Shown: positions 36,142 through 44,773 of the stretch, piece by piece
How the letters are laid out: each line of letters starts with the position of its first letter
Position numbering within the stretch: position 1 is the stretch's first letter
Source: Pseudobacteroides cellulosolvens ATCC 35603 = DSM 2933
GTDB lineage: Bacteria > Bacillota > Clostridia > Acetivibrionales > DSM-2933
Direction of reading: 5' to 3'
Assembly (NCBI RefSeq): GCF_001262605.1
Contig: NZ_LGTC01000001.1
Location: 5,156,001-5,220,000, forward strand
DNA: 64,000 nucleotides
Position numbers and translations under genes: made by a program
The notes under the pieces: model-generated
Told to the model about the DNA's origin: nothing
The model's input: only the letters and a program-made list of their open reading frames with translations
Databases searched by the model: none

Positions 36142-36143
36142 AA

Positions 36144-37844
36144 TTAAAAGCCTCCTTTGGTATCAATGGAATCAAATATATCAGTAAGCTTTTTTCTACA
36201 TTCTTCAACTTTTTTGAGATCCTGCTTATCCAAAATTTCTTCAAACTCCATTAAAAGCTGGGCTATTTCCTGCCTTTCCCTGCCTATCTTTTCTTCATAG
36301 AGCCTTTCTCCTCTGGCAACCACAAGCTTATTCTCATGATTTTCCCTTGGATGAATCTTTAAGTGGGATATGCTCTTTATGCTTTCAACTATCTCTTCTG
36401 AAGTCATATGACCCGGTTCCTTTTCTATAATCATGTTCTTTTTAAGGCCCGTTGATACAACCGTTACCTCGACCTCCAGTATGCCGTTAATATCATAGGT
36501 AAACCTTACATCAATAGCCTCTTCACCGGCAGTCTTGGGAGGCACCGGAACATTCAACTCTCCTAGAAAAATATTATCCTTGGAAAGCCTTGATTCTCCC
36601 TGCAGAATGTCAACATTAATAATTTTCTGATTGTCATATATAGTATAAAGCCTCTCCACCTTGCTTACAGGAATGGTTGTGTTACGCTCAATTATAGGCA
36701 AAAAGTGTCCTGGCTCATGAAAGCCCTGTGACTTTCTCACAGTAACGCTTGTCCCTAAAGTATATGGGCAGACGTCTGTCAGAATAACCTCTTTTATTGA
36801 AGCATCCTTTCCTTTGAGGGCAGCCTGAACTCCTGCACCTAAAGCCACAACCTCATCGGGGTTAATGTTCGCATAGGCCAGTTTGCCAAACAATCTGCTA
36901 ACAAATGACCTTATGAGGGGAAGCTTTGTTGCACCGCCTACTAAAAGTATAGAGTCGATATCACTAATCTTTAAGGATGCATCGCTTAACGCCCTTTCAA
37001 CCGGCTCTCTGAGCCTTTGAAAAAGATGCTTTGTAGCAGCTTCATATTCATCAAGGGTTATTTCCAGTTTAAGTTCTTCTTCATTAATGAGGCAGGCTAC
37101 TGTTGCCACCTTCTTCTCACTGAAATCACGTTTTGCCACCTCTGCCTGCTTTTTGAGCATTGCATGATCCTTCTCCCCTAATTGGGATGTGGTAAGTGAA
37201 TGGTGTTTTAAAAACATATTAACCAATATTTCTGTAAAGTCTTCGCCTCCAAGGAAATTATCCCCTGCAACCGCACGAACTTCCATTATATTGTCGAACA
37301 ACTCCAGTATGGAAACATCAAAGGTTCCCCCACCTAAGTCAAACACAAGAAACTTGTTCTCGGTATCCCGAAGATGAAGTCCGTAAGCTATTGCAGCAGC
37401 AGTTGGCTCGGTAATAAGCCTGTCTACTCTAAGACCTGCCAATTCACCGGCTCTTTTTGTCGCCTTTCTCTGTGCATCACTAAAATATGCAGGCACACTT
37501 ATAACCGCCTCAGTAACCTTGGTACCTAAAAAGTGTTCTGCATCCTCCTTCAATGCCTTAAGTAAAATGGCAGAAAGCTCTTCAGGTATAAACTCTTTAG
37601 TTCCAAGAACATATTTTTTCTTTGTACCCATATTCCTTTTAAACACTGATGCACTTAGTTCCGGGTGTGCTATCTGCCTCTCCTTGGCAATTTGGCCTAC
37701 AAGCACATCACCATTATTATCTATACTAATAACAGAAGGTGTAAGATTTTGACCTAACGAGTTTGGGATAATCACCGCACCATCCTCTGTCCAGTATGAT
37801 ACCAAGCTATTGGTTGTTCCCAAATCAATTCCGATTATTGCCAT
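36144..37844 (-). CDS. hscC: Hsp70-family chaperone HscC
   Basis: 566 residues, the short Hsp70 size typical of HscC (DnaK has about 610-640), ATG after GGAGGG. ATPase motifs are [50 protein letters not shown] and [11 protein letters not shown]. The substrate domain ([22 protein letters not shown] earlier) and a shortened lid follow. First gene of a tight pair with the J-like/TPR gene. No CIRCE-type operator is visible upstream. Not the housekeeping dnaK: no grpE or dnaJ is nearby. Confidence 0.9.
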   Translation of the reverse strand: MAIIGIDLGTTNSLVSYWTEDGAVIIPNSLGQNLTPSVISIDNNGDVLVGQIAKERQIAHPELSASVFKRNMGTKKKYVLGTKEFIPEELSAILLKALKEDAEHFLGTKVTEAVISVPAYFSDAQRKATKRAGELAGLRVDRLITEPTAAAIAYGLHLRDTENKFLVFDLGGGTFDVSILELFDNIMEVRAVAGDNFLGGEDFTEILVNMFLKHHSLTTSQLGEKDHAMLKKQAEVAKRDFSEKKVATVACLINEEELKLEITLDEYEAATKHLFQRLREPVERALSDASLKISDIDSILLVGGATKLPLIRSFVSRLFGKLAYANINPDEVVALGAGVQAALKGKDASIKEVILTDVCPYTLGTSVTVRKSQGFHEPGHFLPIIERNTTIPVSKVERLYTIYDNQKIINVDILQGESRLSKDNIFLGELNVPVPPKTAGEEAIDVRFTYDINGILEVEVTVVSTGLKKNMIIEKEPGHMTSEEIVESIKSISHLKIHPRENHENKLVVARGERLYEEKIGRERQEIAQLLMEFEEILDKQDLKKVEECRKKLTDIFDSIDTKGGF

Positions 37845-38006
37845 AAATCCCTCCGCAAAATATCTTTATCCGGATACTATTATACTTATATTATCCGCAT
37901 TAATAAATAAACTAAGAATAAATTTTCTATGGGAAAATTATTTTTGATTAGACATAAATAAATTTTACCAAAGATGCGATTTTTCTTCAATCTAAACTTT
38001 GATTAT

Positions 38007-38106
38007 AGGCATGTTGAAAATATAACTTACCGTATAATTTCGCTTTCGAGTTAACTTAACTCGTGAACACACGCTCAAAACGGTAAGTAATATTTCAATC
38101 ATGCCA
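38007..38106 (+). repeat. About 100-bp structured intergenic repeat (family R1), copy B
   Basis: Ends AGGCATG/CATGCC. The inner stem ACTTACCG/CGGTAAGT pairs perfectly with paired changes relative to copies A and C. The right end overlaps the last codons of tatD, so the repeat supplies that gene's stop codon. Confidence 0.85.
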
Positions 38107-38868
38107 TATCTTAAACAGCCTTTTCGCATTATTTGTGGTAATCTCTGCAATCTCATCAAAAGTTTTATCCTTGATTTCGGCTATCTTTTCTGCAACCAGC
38201 CTTACAAGACTTGAGTCATTCCTGTTGCCCCTGAAAGGTTCCGGTGTAAGGTATGGGCAATCCGTTTCAATCAAAAGCCTGTCAAGAGGCACATACTTTA
38301 CTACATCAATAAGCTTCCCTGCATTTCTATATGTTACAGGTCCTCCCACCGATATATAAAAATTATTTTCCATAACCTCCCTGGCCATGTTTATATCACC
38401 GGAAAAGCTGTGTATAATTCCGCCTACCTCTCTGGCGTTTTCATCCTTCAATACCTTTAGGGCATCCTCATTGGCATCCCTGATATGAACAATTATGGGA
38501 AGCTTAATTTCCTTAGCCAGATCAATCTGCCTTACAAAGCAATCTTTCTGTACTTCTCTTGGTGACAGATCCCTGTAATAATCTAGCCCTATCTCACCTA
38601 TCCCTACAACCTTATTGTTTTTTGCAAGACTTCGAACCTTTTCCAGCACTTCGTCATTCATCTCTTTTGAATAATGAGGGTGTATACCAACAGCAGCATA
38701 TATGTAGCTATATTTTCTCGATAATGAAATCGATTGTTCTAATGACGGTATATTGTATGAGACATTCAGTATATAGGATACTCCGCTTTCATACGCCTTT
38801 TTTATAGCTTCATCCCTGTCATCCTTAAACCTTTTATCATTAAAATGTGCATGTGTATCAAACAACAT
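38095..38868 (-). CDS. tatD: TatD-family metal-dependent nuclease
   Basis: 257 residues from the ATG at 38868 behind AGGAGG. Metal ligands are visible: DTHAHFN (His pair), GEIGLDYY (Glu), IVHIRDA (His), IIHSFSG (His) and ETDCPYL (Asp). TatD proteins are 3'-5' exonucleases and DNases, some also acting on RNA. It lies 20 bp after the HD-kinase gene and closes the RNA-ligase operon, so a trimming role for RNA or DNA ends in repair is plausible. The C-terminal WHD and stop codon are contributed by repeat R1-B. Confidence 0.93.
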   Translation of the reverse strand: MLFDTHAHFNDKRFKDDRDEAIKKAYESGVSYILNVSYNIPSLEQSISLSRKYSYIYAAVGIHPHYSKEMNDEVLEKVRSLAKNNKVVGIGEIGLDYYRDLSPREVQKDCFVRQIDLAKEIKLPIIVHIRDANEDALKVLKDENAREVGGIIHSFSGDINMAREVMENNFYISVGGPVTYRNAGKLIDVVKYVPLDRLLIETDCPYLTPEPFRGNRNDSSLVRLVAEKIAEIKDKTFDEIAEITTNNAKRLFKIWHD

Positions 38869-38888
38869 ATAAGTTCCTCCTATAATTT

Positions 38889-40046
38889 CTATTTTACAAC
38901 CCATTCTACCTGATGTGCTTCTGTCATATCAGGCACCTCAAGCTTTGTCACCATTCTTCCAATTACATTCTCAGGCACACTCCTGGACCGTTCTCTGTTA
39001 CGCTTCAAAATTTCATAATATGGAGCTTCCATGTATATTATTTTAACCTTTGCCCCGTAAGAATGGAACAGATCTATCAACTGCCTCCTAAGAGAACTTG
39101 TTAGGTTAGTCGCATTCCATACAAAATTTTGATTCTTACGCAAATAAGTCCTTGCCGTTTCTCTTGCCTTAAAAACAACTTCCCCCTGCTCATCTCTGGG
39201 TGATATATCCAGATCATCTCTAATATCATCAAGTGATATTACAGGATAATGTGAATAGTTGTTTTGAATCCAAGTATCCTTTCCTGCTGCGGGCAAGCCC
39301 GACATAAGTATAACTTCTGACTTTGTATCATCATAAGCTTCAAAATCCACAAAACCATTTTCCTTTTGGAAATATACAAACCGGCTTATGTGATTTGGAA
39401 AAGCCTTTGGTTTCTCCAAGCATCCCTGCTCTCTGCAAAAATCAGCAAAAAGCAATACTCTTTCCAATAAATCTGTTGAATCCCTACACTCTCTTCCTAA
39501 AACATCTGCCTTTGAAAGCATTGCAAGCCAATCCATCCTTGTAGTTTGACTGGCTCCTATTACTGCTTTAGCCGGATTGGGCTTTTCAAAAAAGAATAGG
39601 GGCAATCCATGGAATCTCACAAGCTTGGCTATTGTCTCACGCATACCAAATGGAGTGGATATTCCTAATCCCATATCCTTATATATGATTCTTCTTGCAG
39701 CCATCTCACCTTTAACAGCGTGCCCGGGTGAAATTATTGCTCCTTCATCTTCCCTCGTGCAATAAGGCTTTGCTACATCATGCAGAAGTGCTGCTGCAAA
39801 GATGACTGATTGCGAAACCTCATTAAGCTTCCTCCATTCCTTCATAGCTGCAAGTGCTTCACAAACCAGCTTAGTATGTGTTAGAACATCTCCTTCAGCA
39901 TGATGTACCGGATTCTGCTGTACACCCTCCATTGCCCTGATCCACTCAAAGCTATCATATATTTTGTCCCAATCCACTTGAAAATCCGGTGCTTTTGGAC
40001 ATACAGGCAGGGACCAGTTATAATTATTAATTTCATCCAGATACAA
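38889..40046 (-). CDS. HD phosphohydrolase fused to polynucleotide kinase-like P-loop domain
   Basis: 385 residues. The start is TTG at 40046 with GGAG nine bases upstream, overlapping the ligase gene by 14 bp. N-terminal HD domain: His57 (THTKL), His-Asp at 89-90 (LLHDVAKP), FHGLP. C-terminal kinase: Walker A GLPAAGKDT near 250-258, LDDIRDDL and a lid-like KRNRERSRSVPENVI, as in T4-Pnkp-type kinases. The HD part could remove 2',3'-cyclic or 3' phosphates and the kinase could phosphorylate 5'-OH ends, preparing RNA for the ligases encoded just upstream. Activities inferred from domains and context. Confidence 0.87.
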   Translation of the reverse strand: MYLDEINNYNWSLPVCPKAPDFQVDWDKIYDSFEWIRAMEGVQQNPVHHAEGDVLTHTKLVCEALAAMKEWRKLNEVSQSVIFAAALLHDVAKPYCTREDEGAIISPGHAVKGEMAARRIIYKDMGLGISTPFGMRETIAKLVRFHGLPLFFFEKPNPAKAVIGASQTTRMDWLAMLSKADVLGRECRDSTDLLERVLLFADFCREQGCLEKPKAFPNHISRFVYFQKENGFVDFEAYDDTKSEVILMSGLPAAGKDTWIQNNYSHYPVISLDDIRDDLDISPRDEQGEVVFKARETARTYLRKNQNFVWNATNLTSSLRRQLIDLFHSYGAKVKIIYMEAPYYEILKRNRERSRSVPENVIGRMVTKLEVPDMTEAHQVEWVVK

Positions 40047-41124
40047 TTATATCAACTCCAACACTTAGCAATTTATCTATTTCTTCTTTAAGGGCATCCT
40101 GCAATTTTCCCACCTGTTTCTGATTTAACAAAGTCAAATAATTATCATATTTTGAATTGAAGCTTTCAAAAGCATCATCAAGAAGCTGCTTTGTTAATTC
40201 ATTTTTATATTCACTCTTATGTATTCTCCCAACCTTAGAAATTACATTATTAAGCCTGTTTTTATTAATCATGCCCCTAATCTCACTGATTATTGATTCA
40301 AGCATCTCATCTGTACACACAGCATATCCGGAATACTTTGTGCTCCAGTTATTTGCTCCATGAAACCTGCTCTCTTCTTCAAATTCAGCAATCTTTTTCT
40401 TGATAATAGGCCTTGCAATTCCCTTAGCGGTTTTGATAAAAACAGGTTTTACAGGCTTTATTACTATTCCCTCTGCTTTATTTTCAAAATTCAAAGGCGG
40501 TAGTCCCAATAGCTGCGGTATATTTGACTCAAATCCAACAGGATAATCGGATGCCTTCTCAAAGCTTCCTTTGAATAGTGGCTTTGCATACATTAGCCCA
40601 GCCTTTTCAAATATGTTGACAGCGATATTATAATCCAAATATTTTCTTTCATTGCCTGATTCTACAGCAATATCAAAAGCACAAAACTCGATATCGGGTG
40701 AATAGTATACTCCCGTTTGCACTGCTTCAACCTCCCTATTTACAGCAACCTCAGCATGTGGGTAATATCCTCCGAAAAGCTCTCCATATATGGTTATTCT
40801 CTCAGTGCTTTTTTCCATGTTTAATATAGTTTCATAAACTTTTTCAACCTTACCAATAATTATATTTACTAGTACCCTGTGGTTAAAAAAGTTGTCATCC
40901 GAAAGCAGCATTTCTTTTCTTTTAGCATAACGGATATTGATACCATCCGTTATTACAGCAAAGTTCGAGCCGTGAATCTTCTCAGTCACAACCCATTCAT
41001 ACTTTTTTAAATATCTGTAATCCTCAACCGAAAGTTTAAGCCTGTCAATTCCCTCGGCTATCTTTTCATAACTAATAAATTTCCAGTCTGAGGTTTTATC
41101 AACATCTTCAATTAACATTTTCAT
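40033..41124 (-). CDS. RNA ligase, T4 Rnl2-like
   Basis: 363 residues from the ATG at 41124 (the ATG at 41118 is equally possible; both follow GGGGAAGG). Nucleotidyltransferase motifs are complete: motif I KIHGSN with adenylated Lys49, motif III YGELFGGYY, motif IV EGIVIKP and motif V IIKKK. The C-terminal 100 residues are helical (RGMINKNRLNNVISKVGRIHK), as in Rnl2-type 3'-OH/5'-PO4 nick-sealing ligases. It starts 7 bp after the other ligase gene and overlaps the HD-kinase gene by 14 bp. Confidence 0.88.
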   Translation of the reverse strand: MKMLIEDVDKTSDWKFISYEKIAEGIDRLKLSVEDYRYLKKYEWVVTEKIHGSNFAVITDGINIRYAKRKEMLLSDDNFFNHRVLVNIIIGKVEKVYETILNMEKSTERITIYGELFGGYYPHAEVAVNREVEAVQTGVYYSPDIEFCAFDIAVESGNERKYLDYNIAVNIFEKAGLMYAKPLFKGSFEKASDYPVGFESNIPQLLGLPPLNFENKAEGIVIKPVKPVFIKTAKGIARPIIKKKIAEFEEESRFHGANNWSTKYSGYAVCTDEMLESIISEIRGMINKNRLNNVISKVGRIHKSEYKNELTKQLLDDAFESFNSKYDNYLTLLNQKQVGKLQDALKEEIDKLLSVGVDIIVSG

Positions 41125-41131
41125 CCTTCCC

Positions 41132-41926
41132 CTATACTTTGTATATATCAGCATCATCTCTCAGTATGTTAGGAATAATAGGCCTTTCCAGCCAATGGCT
41201 TTCGGAATTGAGTATACTGGTAAGAAAACTTGCCCTTACATATTTATATCGTTCCTTAACCTCACCGTCTTCCTCAACTTTGATATACAAGCCTTCCATC
41301 TGGTGGCTTATATCAGTTTCCTTCAAAATCTTCTCTGCATTTAAGCCTCTCTCATTGCAGTGTTCTATAAGCCTTTCCCTTGCATTGCCGGAAATGAAAT
41401 GAGATCTCCCTAGAAGGCCGATAAGTTCCTTATGCAGATTCATTTTCCCTTCAAACAGCACCAGTACAGATGTTATAAAATCATAGCCCTTTAGCACCAC
41501 TCTTCTGCTCTCAGTGCTTAAAAACCTTTGTTCCACTTTATCATAAATATCAAACTCCATAAAATAGTGAGGAAGCAAGTCATAAAAAACAGTGTGCTTG
41601 GCATAAAGCCATTCTCCATAGAGAATGTATCTATCCCCAAGGATATCCCAAAGCTTTGCAGAATGTGCATTAGCCCATGTTTTAAAGAGATTGAAATGCT
41701 TCTCTCTTCCCCCTCCGGTTAAATAATGCCCTCTACTTTGCAATAGCAGCTCTCCCTCTGGAGTAAAGCTTATTCCGCTATTTGCACCATCAACCTTTTC
41801 TTCAACAACTATAAATCGTTTTGCAATCTTACTAAACGGTACACTGCTAAGGTCCTCGTCCCCAGGCTGACACCTCGATCCTTCAATATGTGGCGTTCTG
41901 GGATATTTTAATATTTTATCTAACAT
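41132..41926 (-). CDS. Second RNA ligase-like nucleotidyltransferase
   Basis: 264 residues, ATG nine bases after GGAG. Motif I EEKVDGANSG with Lys44, motif III YGEWLYAKH, motif IV EGLYIKVE and a late YKYVR resembling motif V. Only about 20% similar to its neighbour by eye, so a different ligase class (DRB0094/Rnl-like) rather than a recent duplicate. First gene of the ligase-ligase-HD kinase-TatD operon; a terminator and a tiny gene lie upstream. The two ligases may seal different RNA ends or form a heteromer. Confidence 0.82.
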   Translation of the reverse strand: MLDKILKYPRTPHIEGSRCQPGDEDLSSVPFSKIAKRFIVVEEKVDGANSGISFTPEGELLLQSRGHYLTGGGREKHFNLFKTWANAHSAKLWDILGDRYILYGEWLYAKHTVFYDLLPHYFMEFDIYDKVEQRFLSTESRRVVLKGYDFITSVLVLFEGKMNLHKELIGLLGRSHFISGNARERLIEHCNERGLNAEKILKETDISHQMEGLYIKVEEDGEVKERYKYVRASFLTSILNSESHWLERPIIPNILRDDADIYKV

Positions 41927-41980
41927 AAATTATCACTCCAGTCTGTTACAAACTTTGCAAGTATGTATTTATATTTCAAA

Positions 41981-42027
41981 ATAAATAAAGAGCCGCTAAA
42001 TCCTTTTATTGGAATTAACCGCTCTCT
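41981..42027 (-). terminator. Intrinsic terminator after the 36-codon ORF
   Basis: On the minus strand AAGAGC-GGTTAA pairs with TTAG-GGCTCTT (one mismatch, one G-T) and is followed by TTTATTTATTTT. It lies 30 bp after the small ORF and 55 bp before the ligase start, so ligase transcription may depend on read-through. Confidence 0.7.
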
Positions 42028-42056
42028 TATACATAATTTTTATATGTAACAGCCTA

Positions 42057-42167
42057 TTACTTGATGCTATTAAGGATATTACTATCCTTAACCTTATACA
42101 AGCGAGGATTAAACCAATGTATTTTATTTATTCTATTAGTTTTTTCAGAAAATTTAAAATTGTACAT
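42057..42167 (-). CDS. Small basic ORF, 36 codons, in the RNA-repair cluster
   Basis: The ATG at 42167 follows GGAAAGGAGG, one of the strongest ribosome sites in the window, at seven bases. The product begins MYNFKFSEKTNRINKIHWF and ends DSNILNSIK; it is Lys/Asn-rich with no membrane segment. A consensus promoter lies 57-86 bp upstream and a terminator 30 bp downstream, so it forms its own transcription unit between thg1-like and the ligases. No homologue recognised. It could be a leader peptide or a small regulatory protein. Confidence 0.6.
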   Translation of the reverse strand: MYNFKFSEKTNRINKIHWFNPRLYKVKDSNILNSIK

Positions 42168-42223
42168 TAATAATCCTCCTTTCCACATAATAACTACAAC
42201 ATTTTTCAAAGTATAGTGTTTAT

Positions 42224-42253
42224 ATTGTATTACAGGACAACATCTACTGTCAA
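42224..42253 (-). promoter_or_regulatory. Sigma-A-type promoter of the small ORF/ligase region
   Basis: TTGACA (42248-42253, exact consensus) and TACAAT (42224-42229, one mismatch) with an 18-bp spacer, directly after the thg1-like stop codon. ACAG and CTGT half-sites overlap the spacer and might bind a regulator. Confidence 0.7.
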
Positions 42254-42278
42254 GGAATATTTTTCTTATTCAAATTGG

Positions 42279-43052
42279 TTATTCAGACTGGTTGCAGGGA
42301 AATATAAACTTTTCTATAAACCCACTATATTCATCCTTCATAGGAAGATCAAAGTCCGCCTTTATCCTACGCCTTTGGGCAGTTGCAATACTGCCTGTCT
42401 TAGGGTTTATGCAAGGTTTCTCATACTCCTCCCAATATAGTCCTATACCCCGCTTCTGCCAATTAGGCACCTCATTAAAATTGATGCCATTTTTAAATAG
42501 AAGCTCATTCTTATCACTAACAGACATACCACTCAAAAAATCCGTAGCTTCCTTTACAGAGCTGCCTTTTTTTCTTAGCATCCAATAACAGTGTGAATTT
42601 AAGGCATTCCTGTGTGCATCCTCATTTCTCCATCTGAAGTAATCAACTACTGCTTTAGGATTGGGAAGTTCAGATATTCTGCAGTCAAAGCATGCCACAT
42701 CCCCAAGCAATAATGACAGCTTTGCACTAGCCTCACCAGCAAGCACTGAATTGTATTTACGTACCTTTCGACCATATGCACCTTCATTTATATGAAACAT
42801 AAGTGATATTTCATCGCTTTGGGTATACCCATATACCACCCTGAATCCGCAATTCATAAGATGTTTAACGGTTTCAACCATATAATCCCTAAACCTTATA
42901 TCATAGGGACTTTCAAATTTATGAACCTCTTTAGTAAGCCTTGTAAAGCTTCTTCCATCTATGCGTGCAACCATATAAACTTCAGGCAGGACGCAATAAT
43001 CATGGGCAGTTTCGTAAACCCTCATTTTTGAGTCAAGTTCATCAAATTTCAT
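42279..43052 (-). CDS. Thg1-like 3'-5' nucleotidyltransferase (tRNA-His guanylyltransferase family)
   Basis: 257 residues, ATG seven bases after AGGAG, overlapping the upstream kinase gene by 11 bp. Metal-binding and catalytic residues are conserved: ARIDGRSF with Asp32, YTQSDEISLMF with Asp80-Glu81, and NEDAHRNALNSHCY. Bacterial Thg1-like proteins add nucleotides in the 3'-5' direction in a template-dependent way and can repair 5'-truncated tRNAs. Placement beside RNA kinases and ligases supports repair rather than routine tRNA-His maturation, since bacteria usually encode G-1 in the gene. Confidence 0.92.
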   Translation of the reverse strand: MKFDELDSKMRVYETAHDYCVLPEVYMVARIDGRSFTRLTKEVHKFESPYDIRFRDYMVETVKHLMNCGFRVVYGYTQSDEISLMFHINEGAYGRKVRKYNSVLAGEASAKLSLLLGDVACFDCRISELPNPKAVVDYFRWRNEDAHRNALNSHCYWMLRKKGSSVKEATDFLSGMSVSDKNELLFKNGINFNEVPNWQKRGIGLYWEEYEKPCINPKTGSIATAQRRRIKADFDLPMKDEYSGFIEKFIFPCNQSE

Positions 43053-43491
43053 CTTTCCACTCCTCTACCATGAAATTGTTCTCTTCACTAATACTAACAT
43101 AATAGAGCTCGTCGAAGCCCTCTTCCATTCTTGGAATCTGCAGCTTGGCACTCGTACTTCTGATGCCTATTAGTGAAACACGCTCTTTTCCAGTCCTTTT
43201 ATCATTTCTTAATATGGCTTCATTTACGCTTGAATGGAAATAGTACCCCACAACCTTAAACTTAGCCGCTTTAGCCATATCAATATACTTTTTCCTATCT
43301 TCCTGCGTGGGATTGGTATTGTCAACCACAAAAGGCTGTTTTGCCTTTATGCAAGCCTCAAGCATTATATTTTCCTTGTTCCTTGTCTTTAACATATCCA
43401 GGTTTATTCTAATATGTGTTTTATAAAACCTATCCTTATAAAAAGTGCTTTTGCCTGTTGCCTGCAACCCTGTGAATATAACTGCTTCCAT
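43042..43491 (-). CDS. P-loop polynucleotide kinase-like protein
   Basis: 149 residues from the ATG at 43491 (AGAGGTG six bases upstream; a GTG at 43500 is less likely). Walker A TGLQATGKST near 8-16, then INLDMLKTRNKEN, VVDNTNPTQEDRKKYI and a lid-like RNDKRTGKERV region: the small AAA/T4-PNK-like kinase family. Translationally coupled to the Thg1-like gene. It could phosphorylate 5'-OH RNA ends left by endoribonucleases before 3'-5' extension. It is a second kinase besides the HD fusion. Confidence 0.83.
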   Translation of the reverse strand: MEAVIFTGLQATGKSTFYKDRFYKTHIRINLDMLKTRNKENIMLEACIKAKQPFVVDNTNPTQEDRKKYIDMAKAAKFKVVGYYFHSSVNEAILRNDKRTGKERVSLIGIRSTSAKLQIPRMEEGFDELYYVSISEENNFMVEEWKDEI

Positions 43492-43547
43492 AGATGACAC
43501 CTCTATATTACATTTTAATTCCCATTCTAATCTATATATACTGCAAA

Positions 43548-43560
43548 TTTCATCATGAAA
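43548..43560. promoter_or_regulatory. 13-bp palindrome upstream of kinase-Thg1
   Basis: TTTCAT-C-ATGAAA lies 57 bp upstream of the kinase start, beside a TATATA sequence. Possible operator; weak evidence. Confidence 0.25.
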
Positions 43561-43589
43561 CTTGAATATAATAAGTTATATTTTATTCA

Positions 43590-44657
43590 TTACTCAAGTT
43601 CAATTACACCAACACCCAGCTTGGGGCACAGAAATCCATCCCAGTCTATGCCCATTATGCCTGCCGCAAAATGCATAGGAATAATGGTGCCGATATAATC
43701 CCACTTAAAGGGTATCACACTGATGTTGGATGGAAAAGATGAATATGTAACACCACTGTACATGTTTCCATTTATTAATTTAACCCAATCAAAGTTGTCT
43801 CGCAGTTCCAATTCACCATTCCTATTCTTTTCATGTGCAAAAAAGACTGTAATCCAACCTGTTATGTAAGGCCCCCCTGAAGCATCTTCATATTTATAGA
43901 TGGATGTCCAGAATGATTCATCGAATTCCAGGCCTGCTGCTGTTTTATAAAGTTTCTCCAAAACAGGAATCATGTCATCAAAATAATTCTTCAATGAATC
44001 AAATACCTTTGATAACCTTTTAGTACTGTCAATAAGTTTTTTCCAATCATCAACTTCCCCATCAAGGCGTACTTTAGGAATATGGCAACGCGTAACTACA
44101 GTAAAGTCGTAATACTTTTGTATTGCATCCATGAACGAAACCAAAACTGCTGTTTGAGTTTCTACTGTAGTAACACTGAAAGATGGAACAAACAGATCAA
44201 TAACATCTCTAGAAATATGGTCCTCAAGAGGCTGTTTGAATGAGTTTATCGTCCTCAGCCAATTACTTTGGAAATTATATACCAGAGTATCATCAATAAT
44301 TACAATTTCCTTTTTATTTTCTGGATCTCCATTAAAAACACCTGCATACTTTTTCGGGTTTTTCTTAATATGCTGTGCCACTTCGTAAGTTATCATATAC
44401 CATATAACTTCAGGGTCTAAACTAATAGGTATATGATCGGCAAATGCCATATGTACCGACTGAAGCATAAGGCTGTTGGATTTTAAACCCCCGTATTTGC
44501 CAGGAACCATTAATCTGTTTCTTGACATAAACTGTATGGATATTGTTTCTCCTGTTATGCTTTCAATAAATTTCTGATTGTTATATTGTTTTATATCTAT
44601 TTCAGCATCATAAATACTGTCTGATTTATCTCTAATAGGTATATCGATAATTATCAT
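43590..44657 (-). CDS. DUF4419-family protein
   Basis: 355 residues, ATG after GGAAGGGG. It has the DUF4419 pattern: SLMLQSVHMAFADHIPISLDPEVIWYMI near 70-97, FSVTTVETQT near 160, GPYITGWITVFF near 265 and a closing GIMGIDWD. Cytoplasmic, no membrane segment, function unknown for the family. It lies about 100 bp upstream of the kinase-Thg1 pair in the same direction and may belong to the same regulon. Confidence 0.85.
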   Translation of the reverse strand: MIIIDIPIRDKSDSIYDAEIDIKQYNNQKFIESITGETISIQFMSRNRLMVPGKYGGLKSNSLMLQSVHMAFADHIPISLDPEVIWYMITYEVAQHIKKNPKKYAGVFNGDPENKKEIVIIDDTLVYNFQSNWLRTINSFKQPLEDHISRDVIDLFVPSFSVTTVETQTAVLVSFMDAIQKYYDFTVVTRCHIPKVRLDGEVDDWKKLIDSTKRLSKVFDSLKNYFDDMIPVLEKLYKTAAGLEFDESFWTSIYKYEDASGGPYITGWITVFFAHEKNRNGELELRDNFDWVKLINGNMYSGVTYSSFPSNISVIPFKWDYIGTIIPMHFAAGIMGIDWDGFLCPKLGVGVIELE

Positions 44658-44773
44658 AAACTTAACCCCTTCCTGTCTTTGCTAAGGTATTCCTAACATC
44701 ATAACATTATTTATTTCAATCTAAAATCAAATTATATTATATACTTAATGCGAAAATTTCATATAAATTGTGT

